Assembly (NCBI RefSeq): GCF_900109085.1 | Contig: NZ_FNYW01000002.1 | Span: forward strand, 1-64,000 | DNA length: 64,000 nt | Reading direction: 5' to 3' | DNA from: Alkalibacterium gilvum | GTDB taxonomy: Bacteria > Bacillota > Bacilli > Lactobacillales > Carnobacteriaceae_A | Shown here: positions 1-8,844 of the stretch, one piece after another | Layout: every line of letters begins with the position of its first letter | How positions within the stretch are numbered: position 1 is the first letter of the stretch | The notes under the pieces: model-generated | What the model was told of the DNA's origin: nothing | The model's database searches: none | The model's input: only the letters and a program-made list of their open reading frames with translations | Made by a program: the position numbers and the translations under genes

Positions 1-83
1 GCATGAAGCCGACCCGACGAAGGGCACGCAACCACCAAATGCGTTCCCTCCGGCATGAAGTCGGCCTGACGAAGGGCACGTAA
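1..83. repeat. Two imperfect copies of a 31-bp direct repeat
   Basis: Positions 1-31 and 53-83 carry the same 31-bp sequence (GCATGAAG, then a CGAC/CTGAC core, then GAAGGGCACG and AA) with a few substitutions. They are separated by 21 bp. The first copy starts at the window edge, so this may be the tail of a longer array upstream. The remaining bases up to about 210 hold no ORF with a ribosome binding site. Confidence 0.6.
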
Positions 84-214
84 GTCACCTTATATTAACT
101 CAACCTCAAATTCAACAAAGTAGAAGTGATTGAAATGTAGTAATCGCCCAGCGATTACTTTCAAATAAAAAAGCACTCCCTAGCAAACCATATATTAATT
201 CCTAAATAAAAATA

Positions 215-223
215 TGCTATACT
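215..223 (+). promoter_or_regulatory. Extended -10 promoter element
   Basis: TGC followed by TATACT matches an extended -10 (TGn-TATAAT type). It lies about 75 bp before the ATG at 298. It overlaps the upstream in-frame ATG at 214, which argues that the upstream ATG is not used. Confidence 0.5.
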
Positions 224-297
224 TAAATTATAGTATTAACGTGTTCCAAGCAAGATTATTAATCCACCACGCAGATTCGTTGATCGAGGAGGAGTCT

Positions 298-564
298 ATG
301 AAAGATAAAACGGCAAAATGGTTAAGTTCGGGTATTATAATTAGTATAGTAATCATGATTGTAGGATTTATACTCTGGACAAATCTTAGTCCAATTCCAG
401 GCGAAGATAGTCTTTCGCCACGAGAATTGAGAAATGTTCAAAAGGAAATGGCTATTCATTTCCCGTTAGGTCGCTTACTTTTAAACATAGGATTTATCAG
501 CTTTTCTTTAACACTACTCGCACTCGTTATTAGACAATTAACATCATTTATCAAGAAAAAATAG
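298..564 (+). CDS. Small two-span membrane protein, unknown function
   Basis: This 88-residue protein is not one I recognise. It has a short charged N-terminus (MKDKTAKW), a hydrophobic segment at about residues 9-28, a loop rich in Pro, Glu and Arg, a second hydrophobic segment at about 60-80, and a basic end (FIKKK). A two-pass membrane protein with both ends in the cytoplasm would fit. I chose ATG 298 because GGAGGAG lies directly in front of it. The frame is open back to 214, but that stretch contains the promoter and has no ribosome binding site. It stands alone before the thioesterase-like gene. Confidence 0.6.
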   Translation: MKDKTAKWLSSGIIISIVIMIVGFILWTNLSPIPGEDSLSPRELRNVQKEMAIHFPLGRLLLNIGFISFSLTLLALVIRQLTSFIKKK

Positions 565-652
565 AGTGTCCTGTTTTGTAAATTTGTTGATATTAGTTAT
601 CATATATAATATAGCAATGTTTCCAATAAGATGAGTGGAGGAGATTAAGAAA

Positions 653-1021
653 ATGTTCAATACATTTGAAAAAATCTTTACTGTAAAGGAATCTGAAACA
701 GCACAAGTTGCAGGTTCTGGGGATTTATCGGTTTTGTCGACACCACATATGATTGCATACATGGAAAATACCGCAATGAATTTGATGTCAGAAGAATTGA
801 ATGAAACAGAAACATCTGTCGGTATTGAAATAAATGTGAGCCATCTTGCGCCAACAGCTGTAAATAAAGTTGTTTCGGTAGAAGCCAAACAAACAGATAA
901 AAGTGGCAAGACATTCACTTATCAGATTGAAGCCTTTGTCGATGAACAGCTTATAGGAAAAGCAACACATAGAAGAATGATTGTTGATAAAGAAGCATTT
1001 TTAGAAAAAATAAAAAGTTAA
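653..1021 (+). CDS. Thioesterase-like hot-dog protein (FlK-type family)
   Basis: The 122-residue protein resembles small hot-dog-fold acyl-CoA thioesterases of the fluoroacetyl-CoA thioesterase-like group. Visible marks are a GSGDLxVLSTPHMIAYME segment near residues 22-39, the alternation of hydrophobic residues expected for the central helix and beta sheet, and a HLAPTAVNK segment near 65-73. Such proteins hydrolyse an acyl-CoA; the substrate cannot be told from sequence. The start is ATG 653, with GGAGGAG nine bases upstream. An in-frame GTG at 635 overlaps that ribosome binding site and is less likely. It appears monocistronic. Confidence 0.7.
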   Translation: MFNTFEKIFTVKESETAQVAGSGDLSVLSTPHMIAYMENTAMNLMSEELNETETSVGIEINVSHLAPTAVNKVVSVEAKQTDKSGKTFTYQIEAFVDEQLIGKATHRRMIVDKEAFLEKIKS

Positions 1022-1088
1022 TGTGCATTTAAAGAAGTAGCCACTCCTAATCTGATAGGAGCACAATAAGAAAAAATGAAATTCTATA

Positions 1089-1113
1089 TGAAAGCGTTTC
1101 TAAATGTTATACA
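1089..1113 (+). promoter_or_regulatory. Candidate cre site and -10 box
   Basis: TGAAAGCGTTTCTA at 1089-1102 matches the CcpA cre consensus TGWAANCGNTNWCA at all but the positions near its 3' end. A TATACA -10 hexamer follows at 1108-1113. A cre over the -35 region would give catabolite repression of the gene at 1147. CcpA itself is encoded at 51540. Confidence 0.45.
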
Positions 1114-1146
1114 CTGTAAGTAAATAACGATTAAGGAGTGTAGGGA

Positions 1147-1593
1147 ATGGAACAAACGGTTTACACTAATTATTGGCAAAATCGACTAACGGGTGTCAAG
1201 AAAGAACATGGCAGTTATAAAAATGAAGATGAGGCAATAAATGGCATCAAAGCCTGGTGGGAGCTTCACAAAGAAGATTACCCTGGTGCTGAATATAAGC
1301 GAACCAATTCAGGCGCTCTGGAAATTATTTACAATGATGATAATTATTTTTATCGCGTAGAGAAACGCAGAATAGATAAACCACTGCCTAAATCCAAAGC
1401 TAAATTAAGAAATAAAAACGAAGTGAAATCTATTCGAGAGAAACATGGTCTACATGAAGAAGCTTTCTTATTTGAAGAGCTCGCCGAACCTTACCGTGAC
1501 AGATTGATGCTGGCCATGAATGATGGGCAAAAACTAATGCGTTATACCTTTGATTCAGATGGATGTCCGATTAAAAAATTAACTGATAAATAA
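1147..1593 (+). CDS. Uncharacterised soluble protein
   Basis: I do not recognise this 148-residue protein. It has no signal peptide or membrane segment and is rich in Lys, Glu, Tyr and Trp. The first half (about 1-75) looks like a small alpha/beta domain containing IKAWWELHKEDYPGAEY. The second half contains a basic linker (KPLPKSKAKLRNK) and a segment ending in LMRYTFDSDG. AAGGAG lies about ten bases before ATG 1147. It sits between a candidate cre promoter and a strong terminator, so it is probably a single-gene unit under carbon control. Confidence 0.6.
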   Translation: MEQTVYTNYWQNRLTGVKKEHGSYKNEDEAINGIKAWWELHKEDYPGAEYKRTNSGALEIIYNDDNYFYRVEKRRIDKPLPKSKAKLRNKNEVKSIREKHGLHEEAFLFEELAEPYRDRLMLAMNDGQKLMRYTFDSDGCPIKKLTDK

Positions 1594-1600
1594 GAAATAA

Positions 1601-1633
1601 AACTTCGGAAAGAAAAAGTTTCCGGAGTTTTTT
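1601..1633 (+). terminator. Intrinsic terminator
   Basis: Arms AACTTCGGAAA (1601-1611) and TTTCCGGAGTT (1619-1629) pair with one G-T, and a T run follows. It ends the unit at 1147-1593. Confidence 0.85.
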
Positions 1634-1716
1634 AAACTCAGTTCTTAAGTATAAAAATGTAAAGAGTAGTGTGTTCACAATAGAAAAGGAATGAATGAAA
1701 ACGAGGATGATGATCT

Positions 1717-2436
1717 ATGGGAAGTAATTACCAACACTTTATGCATGCATTTAACGAATTACACAATGTTATTGCCAAGAAAGTAAACCGCGATCCGGAA
1801 ACTAATTTCGGTGAGTTAATGGGGGCAGCGGCAAAAAAGCGTGATAAGGTTATAGAAAAATATTTAAATGAAATTGATTTTTATAGAGAATTGAGAAACT
1901 TACTAACACATAATACGATAAACGGTGACGAGGCAGCTGCAGAACCTAGTAATTCATTAATAACAGAGATTGAGATGGTAACTGAAAAAATCAAATATAG
2001 TAAAACAGCTAAAGATTTATTTCTAAAAAAAGTACGTCAATTTGATATAAATGACTCGCTTGAGAACGTATTAGATGTAATTAATCAAGTCCGTTATACA
2101 CAGTTTCCAGTATTTGATGGGGATAAACTTGTAGGTATACTGTCGTCAATTGGTGTAACAAAATATTTGGCCCAAGCGATGGATAAAGATATCAATGCTA
2201 TAAAAAAAGCAACCGTTAGACAAATACTAGAAGTAGAAGATGAACAAGAGTTTTATGAAACAATATCTGAAAATACATCTGTTTTTGATATAGAAGAAAT
2301 TTTTTCTGAACGAATTAAAGAGGGACGTACAACCTATGTACTTCTTGTTGCAAAAGAAAAACAAATAAAAAATCAGAATGACCTCATAGGCATTATTACT
2401 CCTTGGGATTTACCAAAAATTGTTGCTAATAAATAA
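1717..2436 (+). CDS. CBS-domain protein with possible N-terminal HEPN-like domain
   Basis: The 239-residue protein has two parts. Residues 1-85 are helical and include FYRELRNLLTHN near 57-68. The Rx4H pattern (RNLLTH) is the hallmark of HEPN domains. Residues about 95-235 form a CBS pair: the first ends in QFPVFDGDKLVGILSS, and the second has VLLVAKE...DLIGIITPWDL. CBS pairs bind adenine nucleotides and act as sensory modules. A HEPN domain would suggest an RNA-cleaving or RNA-binding output gated by nucleotide, but this is inference; plain CBS proteins with helical N-termini also exist. The start has GAGGATGATG upstream. Confidence 0.65.
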   Translation: MGSNYQHFMHAFNELHNVIAKKVNRDPETNFGELMGAAAKKRDKVIEKYLNEIDFYRELRNLLTHNTINGDEAAAEPSNSLITEIEMVTEKIKYSKTAKDLFLKKVRQFDINDSLENVLDVINQVRYTQFPVFDGDKLVGILSSIGVTKYLAQAMDKDINAIKKATVRQILEVEDEQEFYETISENTSVFDIEEIFSERIKEGRTTYVLLVAKEKQIKNQNDLIGIITPWDLPKIVANK

Positions 2437-2500
2437 AACATGTTTATCAACGACTAGAGTACTTTACAACACTAAAACACCTTAGAAAGGAGGACCCACT

Positions 2501-3535
2501 ATGTTTACAGATCGACGGTTAACAGAAGCATATGAAAACGCTAAGAAGGTTTATTTCGATGATGACTCCCGTATCGTTTTCATGAGTGATGCTCATCGTG
2601 GCGATGGTAGTTTATCAGATGAGTTTTTGAAAAATCGAAATATATTTGTACATGCCTTGAATGAATATTATGAGAATGATTACACTTTTATTGAGATAGG
2701 AGACGGTGAAGAATTTCTAGAATATTCAAATTTTGAGCATATAAAAAATGCGCATACAGATGTCTACGCGGTTATAAAAAAATTCTTTGATGAGGATCGT
2801 TACATACGCATCTTTGGGAACCATGACATTTACCTTCAGAACGAACGGTTTGTGAAAAAGAATTTCAGCATTAATTATGATGAATACACTGAAGAGTATT
2901 TCGATTTTTTGAAAGAATTAGAACCCCTTGAGGCGATTGTGCTGAAACACCGTTACACAAGCCAAGAGTTTTTCACCATCCATGGTCATCAAGGGGACGC
3001 TCCAAACGACCAGTTCTGGTTTTTTACTATGTTATCTATAAAGTTTTTCTGGCGCTTTTTTCACCGTTTTGGAATTAAAAATCCAGCGAGTCCTTCAAAA
3101 AATATTAATAGACGACACAAAATTGAACGTAACTACAGCAAATGGATTGTTAAACATCAGCGTCCATTGATTTGTGGGCATACACATCGATTTAAATTTC
3201 CAAAAGATAAATCCATTCCTTATTTCAATACAGGTTGCGGCGTTTATCCAGCGAGTATTACTACCATAGAGCTCGCCGAAGGTATGATTCGTCTTGTACG
3301 TTGGAAGACTTATGTAAATGACGAAGGATTACTTTACATCAAACGTGAAACAATGAGAGGGCCGGAGCCGATCGAAGTATTTGATACGCGAAAGCCTCAA
3401 AAAGTTGTGGAGTATCTGGCTTTGCGCAAGAAACAGCAATCTAAGGAGGTACGTGAAGAACGTGCTGCTTTTAGAGAAGCCAAAATGAGTCAAGATAAAA
3501 TTAATGGAGATGCATATGATTTGAATGAAAGGTAA
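2501..3535 (+). CDS. Calcineurin-like metallophosphoesterase
   Basis: The full set of dinuclear metallophosphatase motifs is present in order: SDAHRGD (about residue 29), IGDGEE (66), GNHD (about 106), a GHQGD histidine motif (about 164) and GHTHR (about 228). The layout resembles the LpxH/YbbF branch of UDP-diacylglucosamine hydrolases. A Gram-positive lacks lipid A, so the natural substrate is unknown. The C-terminal 60 residues are highly charged and may be a partner-binding tail. AAAGGAGG precedes ATG 2501. It follows the CBS gene by 64 bp and may be co-transcribed with it. Confidence 0.8.
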   Translation: MFTDRRLTEAYENAKKVYFDDDSRIVFMSDAHRGDGSLSDEFLKNRNIFVHALNEYYENDYTFIEIGDGEEFLEYSNFEHIKNAHTDVYAVIKKFFDEDRYIRIFGNHDIYLQNERFVKKNFSINYDEYTEEYFDFLKELEPLEAIVLKHRYTSQEFFTIHGHQGDAPNDQFWFFTMLSIKFFWRFFHRFGIKNPASPSKNINRRHKIERNYSKWIVKHQRPLICGHTHRFKFPKDKSIPYFNTGCGVYPASITTIELAEGMIRLVRWKTYVNDEGLLYIKRETMRGPEPIEVFDTRKPQKVVEYLALRKKQQSKEVREERAAFREAKMSQDKINGDAYDLNER

Positions 3536-3590
3536 GGTGTTTGGTCTTCTCTAGTCATTTATTGAATATTAACTGAACCTATTTATTTAA

Positions 3591-3637
3591 AGACTTCTTA
3601 AAGCCTAAGTGTGTGTAAGGTTTCAAGAAGTCTTTTT
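3591..3637 (+). terminator. Intrinsic terminator
   Basis: A long stem forms between AGACTTCTTAAAGCCT (3591-3606) and AGGTTTCAAGAAGTCT (3618-3633), followed by T residues. It ends the metallophosphoesterase transcript. Confidence 0.85.
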
Positions 3638-3752
3638 ATAAAGTTAGCAGTAATACCCAAAAAGTTCACAGCTATTTTGTAAAATTAAATTATTTTGATA
3701 TAGTGAGAGGATGGAAATAAAAAATAGAAAGGGTTCAAAGGAGGGAATTGAG

Positions 3753-5099
3753 ATGGAAAAAAAAGAACATTATGGTTTAAGTACGGCTGTTTCAATGATT
3801 GTTGGCATTAGTATTGGTTCGGGTATCTTTTTTAAATCAGATGACATTTTAAAAGCGACAGGTGGGAGCGTCTGGCTCGGTGTGCTTGTTTTTATAATTG
3901 GTGCATTTTGCGTGATTTTTGGGAGTATTACACTATCCCAATTGGCTAGTCGTTCAACGAAAGAAGGGGGCATTATTTCTTACTATGAAGAATTTGTTTC
4001 TTCCCGCCTTGCAAGTGCCTTTGGCTGGTTTCAAATGCTAGTTTATTTTCCAACAATTACAGCTGTTGTTAGTTGGGTTTCAGGAATATATACGATATCA
4101 TTACTAAATTTCCCTTCAACTTTAGAGCTTCAAACTTTGCTTGGATTTTTATACTTAAGCTTTTTCTTTTTGATGAACTACTTATCCTATAAATTAGGTG
4201 GTGCATTTCAAAATCTTACGACGATTGTCAAAATGATTCCATTGATTGGGGTTGCGCTGATAGGTCTATTCTGGACACAAGGCGCGCCCATGCTCCCAAA
4301 AGATGTTGTTGCTGTTGAATCGAGTATTGTTGGTTGGGGTTTTTTAGCTGCCCTAGCACCTATCGCTTTCTCCTTTGATGGATGGATTGTTTCAACCTCT
4401 ATAACCCAAGAAGTTAAGAATCATCGTAAAACGATGCCACTCGCTTTGACCATTGGACCATTGATCGTTTTAAGTGTTTACCTAGCCTTTTTCTTGGGGA
4501 TGATTGCAATTGTCGGTACAGAATATATTTTGTCTGCTGGTGACCAAGCTATAAGTCAGGTTGGCTACTCCATATTTGGTGCAAGTGGTGAAAAAATATT
4601 ACTCATTTTCGTATTAATAGCTATCTTAGGTGTAGTTAATGGTATTTCATTAGGTTATATACGTTTACCGCAAACGTTGGCCTCTAAGCATATGCTTCCT
4701 TTTAGCGGTAAAATAGCTCAAATGAATGATAAAAAAGGCTTGTCTCCCTATTCAGCGCTTTTGGCTTACTTAATTACTGTATTTTGGCTCGTCATACATT
4801 TCTTGACGCAAAAATATAATATTTTAGCTGGAGGAGATATAAGTGAAATAGCCATTGTTTTTAGTTACGTTGCTTATGTTATACTTTATTTGAAAGTTAT
4901 CGGACTTAAAAAAACCGGACATATTAAAAGTGCCTTTCTTGGTACAACGGCTCCTATTTTAGGTATATTCGGATCGATTATTATACTACTTGGAGGGCTT
5001 ACTGCTAATCCAGTTTACAGTCCGTTATTTCTTCTGTTTTCAGGGACTATTTGTTTACTCGGTTATTTTTATGGCGTAAGAACAAACGTTGGGAGATGA
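3753..5099 (+). CDS. Amino acid permease, APC superfamily
   Basis: The 448-residue protein has about twelve hydrophobic segments. The first contains the APC hallmark MIVGISIGSGIFF near residues 15-27. FDGW near residue 210 and the general layout resemble LAT-type amino-acid transporters and exchangers. It should import or exchange an amino acid at the cytoplasmic membrane; the substrate is not evident. I prefer ATG 3753 because AAAGGAGGG lies just upstream. The in-frame ATG at 3711 has no good ribosome binding site. The stop overlaps the ribosome binding site of cutC, so the two genes are likely co-translated. Confidence 0.85.
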   Translation: MEKKEHYGLSTAVSMIVGISIGSGIFFKSDDILKATGGSVWLGVLVFIIGAFCVIFGSITLSQLASRSTKEGGIISYYEEFVSSRLASAFGWFQMLVYFPTITAVVSWVSGIYTISLLNFPSTLELQTLLGFLYLSFFFLMNYLSYKLGGAFQNLTTIVKMIPLIGVALIGLFWTQGAPMLPKDVVAVESSIVGWGFLAALAPIAFSFDGWIVSTSITQEVKNHRKTMPLALTIGPLIVLSVYLAFFLGMIAIVGTEYILSAGDQAISQVGYSIFGASGEKILLIFVLIAILGVVNGISLGYIRLPQTLASKHMLPFSGKIAQMNDKKGLSPYSALLAYLITVFWLVIHFLTQKYNILAGGDISEIAIVFSYVAYVILYLKVIGLKKTGHIKSAFLGTTAPILGIFGSIIILLGGLTANPVYSPLFLLFSGTICLLGYFYGVRTNVGR

Positions 5100-5103
5100 A
5101 GTT

Positions 5104-5742
5104 ATGATAAAAAAAGAATTTTGTGCAGAAAATTTCACACGTGTACCTGAAGCTATTTCATTGGGTGCCAGTCGAATAGAGTTATGTGACCGATTGGATG
5201 TTGGAGGGACAACGCCTTCCAAAGAAGTAATAAAAGAGACGCTAGACTATGCTCATAAACATGATGTTTCCGTGGTCACTATGGTCAGACCACGTGGCGG
5301 GTCATTTGTTTATGATCAGAATGAGAAAGAACAAATAATTAGAGATGCAAAAGAAGCTATCGCTTTAGATGTTGATGGTATTGTATTTGGGTGTTTGACC
5401 GAGCAAGGGACTATTGATAGAGAGTTAACAGAAAAGTTAATTAATATTGCAGGATCAAAAGAAAGTATTTTCCACATGGCCTTTGATTCTATCCCAGATG
5501 AAAAGCAAACGCAGGCGCTTAATTGGCTAATAGAGAAGGGCTGTACGCGTATATTAACTAGAGGCGGTAAAACAGGAACGGCACTAGAAAATAAGAATAG
5601 AATCAATGCATTAATTGATAAAGCGCAATCGGATATCGAAATACTACCAGGGGGCGGAATTACACATGCTGATTTGGAAAATATAAAGATAGAAATACCA
5701 GCCGAGCAATATCATGGAACAAAAGTCATTCCTCTTTCTTGA
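5104..5742 (+). CDS. cutC: CutC family protein
   Basis: The 212-residue TIM-barrel protein matches CutC: EFCAENF near the N-terminus, an ELCDRLDVGGTTPS segment at about 27-40, MVRPRGGSFVY at about 61-71, an MAFDSI segment, and RILTRGG near 150. CutC was linked to copper homeostasis in E. coli, but its biochemical role is uncertain and no copper gene is nearby. ATG 5104 with GGGAG at 5091-5095 is the likely start. An in-frame TTG at 5089 is weaker. It overlaps the operon end of the permease upstream. Confidence 0.85.
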   Translation: MIKKEFCAENFTRVPEAISLGASRIELCDRLDVGGTTPSKEVIKETLDYAHKHDVSVVTMVRPRGGSFVYDQNEKEQIIRDAKEAIALDVDGIVFGCLTEQGTIDRELTEKLINIAGSKESIFHMAFDSIPDEKQTQALNWLIEKGCTRILTRGGKTGTALENKNRINALIDKAQSDIEILPGGGITHADLENIKIEIPAEQYHGTKVIPLS

Positions 5743-5758
5743 AATAAAAAATAAACTG

Positions 5759-5788
5759 TTGACAGGCTCTTATAAAGTCTGTTACACT
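5759..5788 (+). promoter_or_regulatory. Promoter of the met T-box operon
   Basis: TTGACA at 5759-5764 and TACACT at 5783-5788 are separated by 18 bp. They sit just upstream of the T-box leader. Confidence 0.7.
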
Positions 5789-5794
5789 TCTTAT

Positions 5795-6120
5795 CAATAA
5801 ACAAAGATAAATTAAATAAATAAATGTGTTGACAAGATAAGTACAGATTAGTAAGTTATCTCAGAGAGCTTCTGTTTGGTGAAAGGAAGTATAACGAACG
5901 ATGTGGAAAATGGTCTTTGAGCTGAAATGGTGAGTGAGTATTTCATAAGCTATTTCCGGTTGCACCCGGTACAGTGCCGCAGTATGCAAGAGCCTAATGC
6001 TTTTAAGTACTGATAGAGGTTGTTTTTTTATATTTAAACAACGAATAAAGGTGGAACCGCGCTAACTAAACCAATTAGACGCCCTTTTTGAGTCATGAGA
6101 CTCGAAAAGGGCTTTTTTTT
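5795..6120 (+). promoter_or_regulatory. Methionine T-box riboswitch
   Basis: The leader before metNIQ has the parts of a T-box. Stem I starts with AGATAA...TTATCTCAGAGAG. A specifier-loop candidate GAAATGG carries the codon ATG at 5927-5929. The conserved T-box sequence AAGGTGGAACCGCG lies at 6048-6061. An intrinsic terminator follows, with arms at 6081-6094 and 6099-6112 and a run of eight T. Uncharged tRNA-Met would stabilise the antiterminator and turn on methionine uptake. The Met assignment rests on the specifier codon and on the downstream genes. Confidence 0.9.
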
Positions 6121-6151
6121 ATGAAAAATAATAATAAAGGAGATGACAGGC

Positions 6152-7186
6152 ATGATAACTTTAGAGGGTATTAAAAAAACGTATGAAAATAAAAATGGAC
6201 GATTTGAAGCACTTAAAAATATTAATTTAACCATTGAAAAAGGGGAAATATTTGGCTTTGTTGGCTATTCAGGTGCTGGGAAGAGTACGCTACTACGATT
6301 AATAAATGGCCTTGAACTTCCATCAAAAGGAACTGTGAAAATTGGCGAAAAGACATTATCAGACTTAAACAAGAAGGCTATACGAAAAGAACGACAAGAA
6401 ATTGGTATGATATTCCAGCATTTTAATCTTCTATGGAGTCGCACGGTTTTGGAGAATGTGATGTTTCCATTAGAAATAGCTAATGTTGATAAAAATACAC
6501 GACTAGAAAAAGCGAAAAATCTAATTCAACTGGTTGGCTTAAAAGATAAGGAACATTCCTACCCCTCCCAACTTAGTGGTGGAGAAAAACAACGAGTCGG
6601 CATTGCACGTGCTTTAGCAAATGAGCCAAAAGTACTTTTGAGTGATGAGGCAACAAGCGCGCTTGATCCTCAAACAACAGATGAAGTCCTGGAACTTTTA
6701 GAAAAAATCAACAAGGAATTGAAGGTTACAATCATTCTGATCACGCATGAAATGGAAGTGGTGAGGAAAATATGTCATCGTGTTGCGGTCATGGATTCTG
6801 GAAATATTGTAGAAGAAGGGCCGGTTCTAGATATATTTAAAGACCCTGAGCACCCAGTGACAAAAAGATTTGTGAAACAAGATAGAAAAGTGGATGAAAA
6901 AGAAACACAAAAAGCTATGGCAGACCTTCATGTTTTATATCCAGAGGGAAGTATCATTCAAATTCTCTTTCAAGGAACCAGTGTTAACTTACCTATCATC
7001 ACGGAAGTCAGTCGAGAAACTGGCGTTGACATCAATATTATACAAGGAAACATTCAGTCAACACATGAAATGCCTGTTGGAACCCTTGTTGTTCAAGTGC
7101 TGGGATCACAGGAAAAGCGTCAAAAAGCATTGGAATTGTTCAATACTTATCCAGTCGATGTGGAGGTTTTAAAAAATGACAAGTAA
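6152..7186 (+). CDS. metN: Methionine ABC transporter ATP-binding protein MetN
   Basis: The 344-residue ATPase drives uptake of methionine across the membrane with MetI and MetQ. Visible motifs are Walker A GYSGAGKST (38-46), the signature LSGGE (141-145), Walker B ending in DE (165-166) and a switch THE motif. A C-terminal NIL domain of about 75 residues, typical of MetN and used for feedback inhibition by methionine, follows. AAGGAG at 6137-6142 points to ATG 6152; the ATG at 6143 touches the ribosome binding site. The end overlaps metI by 11 bases. Control is by the T-box upstream. Confidence 0.95.
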   Translation: MITLEGIKKTYENKNGRFEALKNINLTIEKGEIFGFVGYSGAGKSTLLRLINGLELPSKGTVKIGEKTLSDLNKKAIRKERQEIGMIFQHFNLLWSRTVLENVMFPLEIANVDKNTRLEKAKNLIQLVGLKDKEHSYPSQLSGGEKQRVGIARALANEPKVLLSDEATSALDPQTTDEVLELLEKINKELKVTIILITHEMEVVRKICHRVAVMDSGNIVEEGPVLDIFKDPEHPVTKRFVKQDRKVDEKETQKAMADLHVLYPEGSIIQILFQGTSVNLPIITEVSRETGVDINIIQGNIQSTHEMPVGTLVVQVLGSQEKRQKALELFNTYPVDVEVLKNDK

Positions 7187-7880
7187 TCCACTAGTAATAG
7201 GAAATATTTTATCTGACTATGTCGATTTCTCTACTATTTCTTGGGAGAAGGTATGGGAAGCAACCAAGCAGACACTTTTCATGACCATATTCTCAGTCAT
7301 CGCTGTATTTATACTAGGTATTTTACTTGGGTTACTTTTGTATGAGACACAGAAAAGCGACAACATTATGGCTGTTGTTTTATATAAAATTGTCGCATTT
7401 TTAGTTAATGTTTTCCGTTCAATCCCTTTTATAATCTTAATTGTCTTGCTCATTCCTTTTACAAAAGCTTTAGTCGATTCAATCACGGGACCTGCAGCAG
7501 GCTTACCCGCACTTATTTTCTCCGCATCGCCTTTCTACGCTCGACTTGTGGAGTCTGGTTTTAGAGAGGTTGATAAAGGCGTAATTGAGGCAGCTGAATC
7601 AATGGGAGCCTCTAAATGGGAAGTCATCAGAAAAGTCTATATACCGGAAAGTTTACCCAATATTATTTCCGGTATCACAGTCACAGCCATCTCGCTTGTC
7701 GGATATACAGCAATGGCAGGGGTTATCGGCGCAGGTGGGTTAGGAAATCTAGCTTTCCTTGAAGGCTTCCAGCGTAGTCGACCTGCAGTGACATTGGTCT
7801 CTACAATTATCATCTTATTGATCGTATTTATCATACAATTTATAGGGGATTTAAGCGTTAAAAAAATAGATAAACGATAA
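7176..7880 (+). CDS. metI: Methionine ABC transporter permease MetI
   Basis: This 234-residue membrane protein has about five to six hydrophobic segments. Its EAA loop reads EAAESMGASKWEVIRKV (near residues 130-146), the MetN contact site. Length and residue pattern match MetI (about 220-230). It overlaps metN and is followed 24 bp later by metQ, the usual N-I-Q order. Confidence 0.95.
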   Translation: MTSNPLVIGNILSDYVDFSTISWEKVWEATKQTLFMTIFSVIAVFILGILLGLLLYETQKSDNIMAVVLYKIVAFLVNVFRSIPFIILIVLLIPFTKALVDSITGPAAGLPALIFSASPFYARLVESGFREVDKGVIEAAESMGASKWEVIRKVYIPESLPNIISGITVTAISLVGYTAMAGVIGAGGLGNLAFLEGFQRSRPAVTLVSTIIILLIVFIIQFIGDLSVKKIDKR

Positions 7881-7910
7881 AAAATAATTCGAATTTAAAG
7901 GAGAATGAAC

Positions 7911-8723
7911 ATGAAAAAAACACTGATATTATTAGGAAGCTCTTTATTACTCGCTGCTTGTGGAAACAATAATGACTCGGCCCAGGATGAACAAACATTG
8001 ACTGTGGGGGCTTCAAATGTGCCACACGCAGAAATCCTTGAATTTGTTAAGCCAGCGCTTGAAGAAGAAGGAATAACACTTGAAATTGAAACATATAATG
8101 ATTATGTCATTCCAAATATGGCTCTGGCTGATGGAGATTTAGATGCGAATTACTTCCAACATATTCCGTATTTTGAATCGCAAGTCGAAGAAAATGATTA
8201 TGATTTCACTAATGCAGGTAGTATACACTTGGAACCACTTGGCGCCTATTCAAAACGCCATACCGATTTATCTGAACTTGAAAAAGGTGCTACTATTTTT
8301 GCAAGTAATAGCGTCTCTGATCATGGGCGCGTTCTCGGTATCTTATCAGATGCTGGACTCGTTAAAGTGGATGAGTCCGTTGATGTTAAAGATGCTGGAT
8401 TTGATGATGTTGTTGAAAATGATTTGGAACTTGAATTTAAATATGATTATGACCCAGCACTTTTACCAACACTCTATGCCGAAGACGAGGGTGATGTGTT
8501 CTTTATAAATTCAAACTTCGCTGTGGACCACGACCTCAGCCCTGTAGATGATGCCATTGCATTGGAAAGCTCTTCATCGCCTTACGCGAACATCATCGCC
8601 ATCCGAACGGAAGATCAAGAAAATGAAAACATTGCAAAATTGGTAGACGTCTTGCACTCAGAAAAAACAAAAGACTTTATATTAGATAATTGGAAGGGTG
8701 CAGTCCTTCCCGTGGATGAATAA
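7911..8723 (+). CDS. metQ: Methionine-binding lipoprotein MetQ
   Basis: The 270-residue protein starts with a lipoprotein signal peptide whose lipobox LLAAC places the lipidated Cys at residue 17. The mature part begins with a low-complexity linker and then the NLPA-type binding fold: TVGASNVPHAEIL, YFQHIPYF and LEPLGAYSKR are typical. It captures methionine outside the membrane for MetI/MetN. ATG 7911 is favoured because AAAGGAG (7897-7903) is too close to the ATG at 7905. It is the last gene of the T-box operon. Confidence 0.95.
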   Translation: MKKTLILLGSSLLLAACGNNNDSAQDEQTLTVGASNVPHAEILEFVKPALEEEGITLEIETYNDYVIPNMALADGDLDANYFQHIPYFESQVEENDYDFTNAGSIHLEPLGAYSKRHTDLSELEKGATIFASNSVSDHGRVLGILSDAGLVKVDESVDVKDAGFDDVVENDLELEFKYDYDPALLPTLYAEDEGDVFFINSNFAVDHDLSPVDDAIALESSSSPYANIIAIRTEDQENENIAKLVDVLHSEKTKDFILDNWKGAVLPVDE

Positions 8724-8844
8724 AGTAGATGTCAAAGTTTAAAATTATCCAAAGATTATCTGAATGCCTTTACTTCCCCCTAACATACTTTAAAATAAGA
8801 GATAGACAAAAGCTTATTATATGATATGAAAGAAGGGAAGCTAT

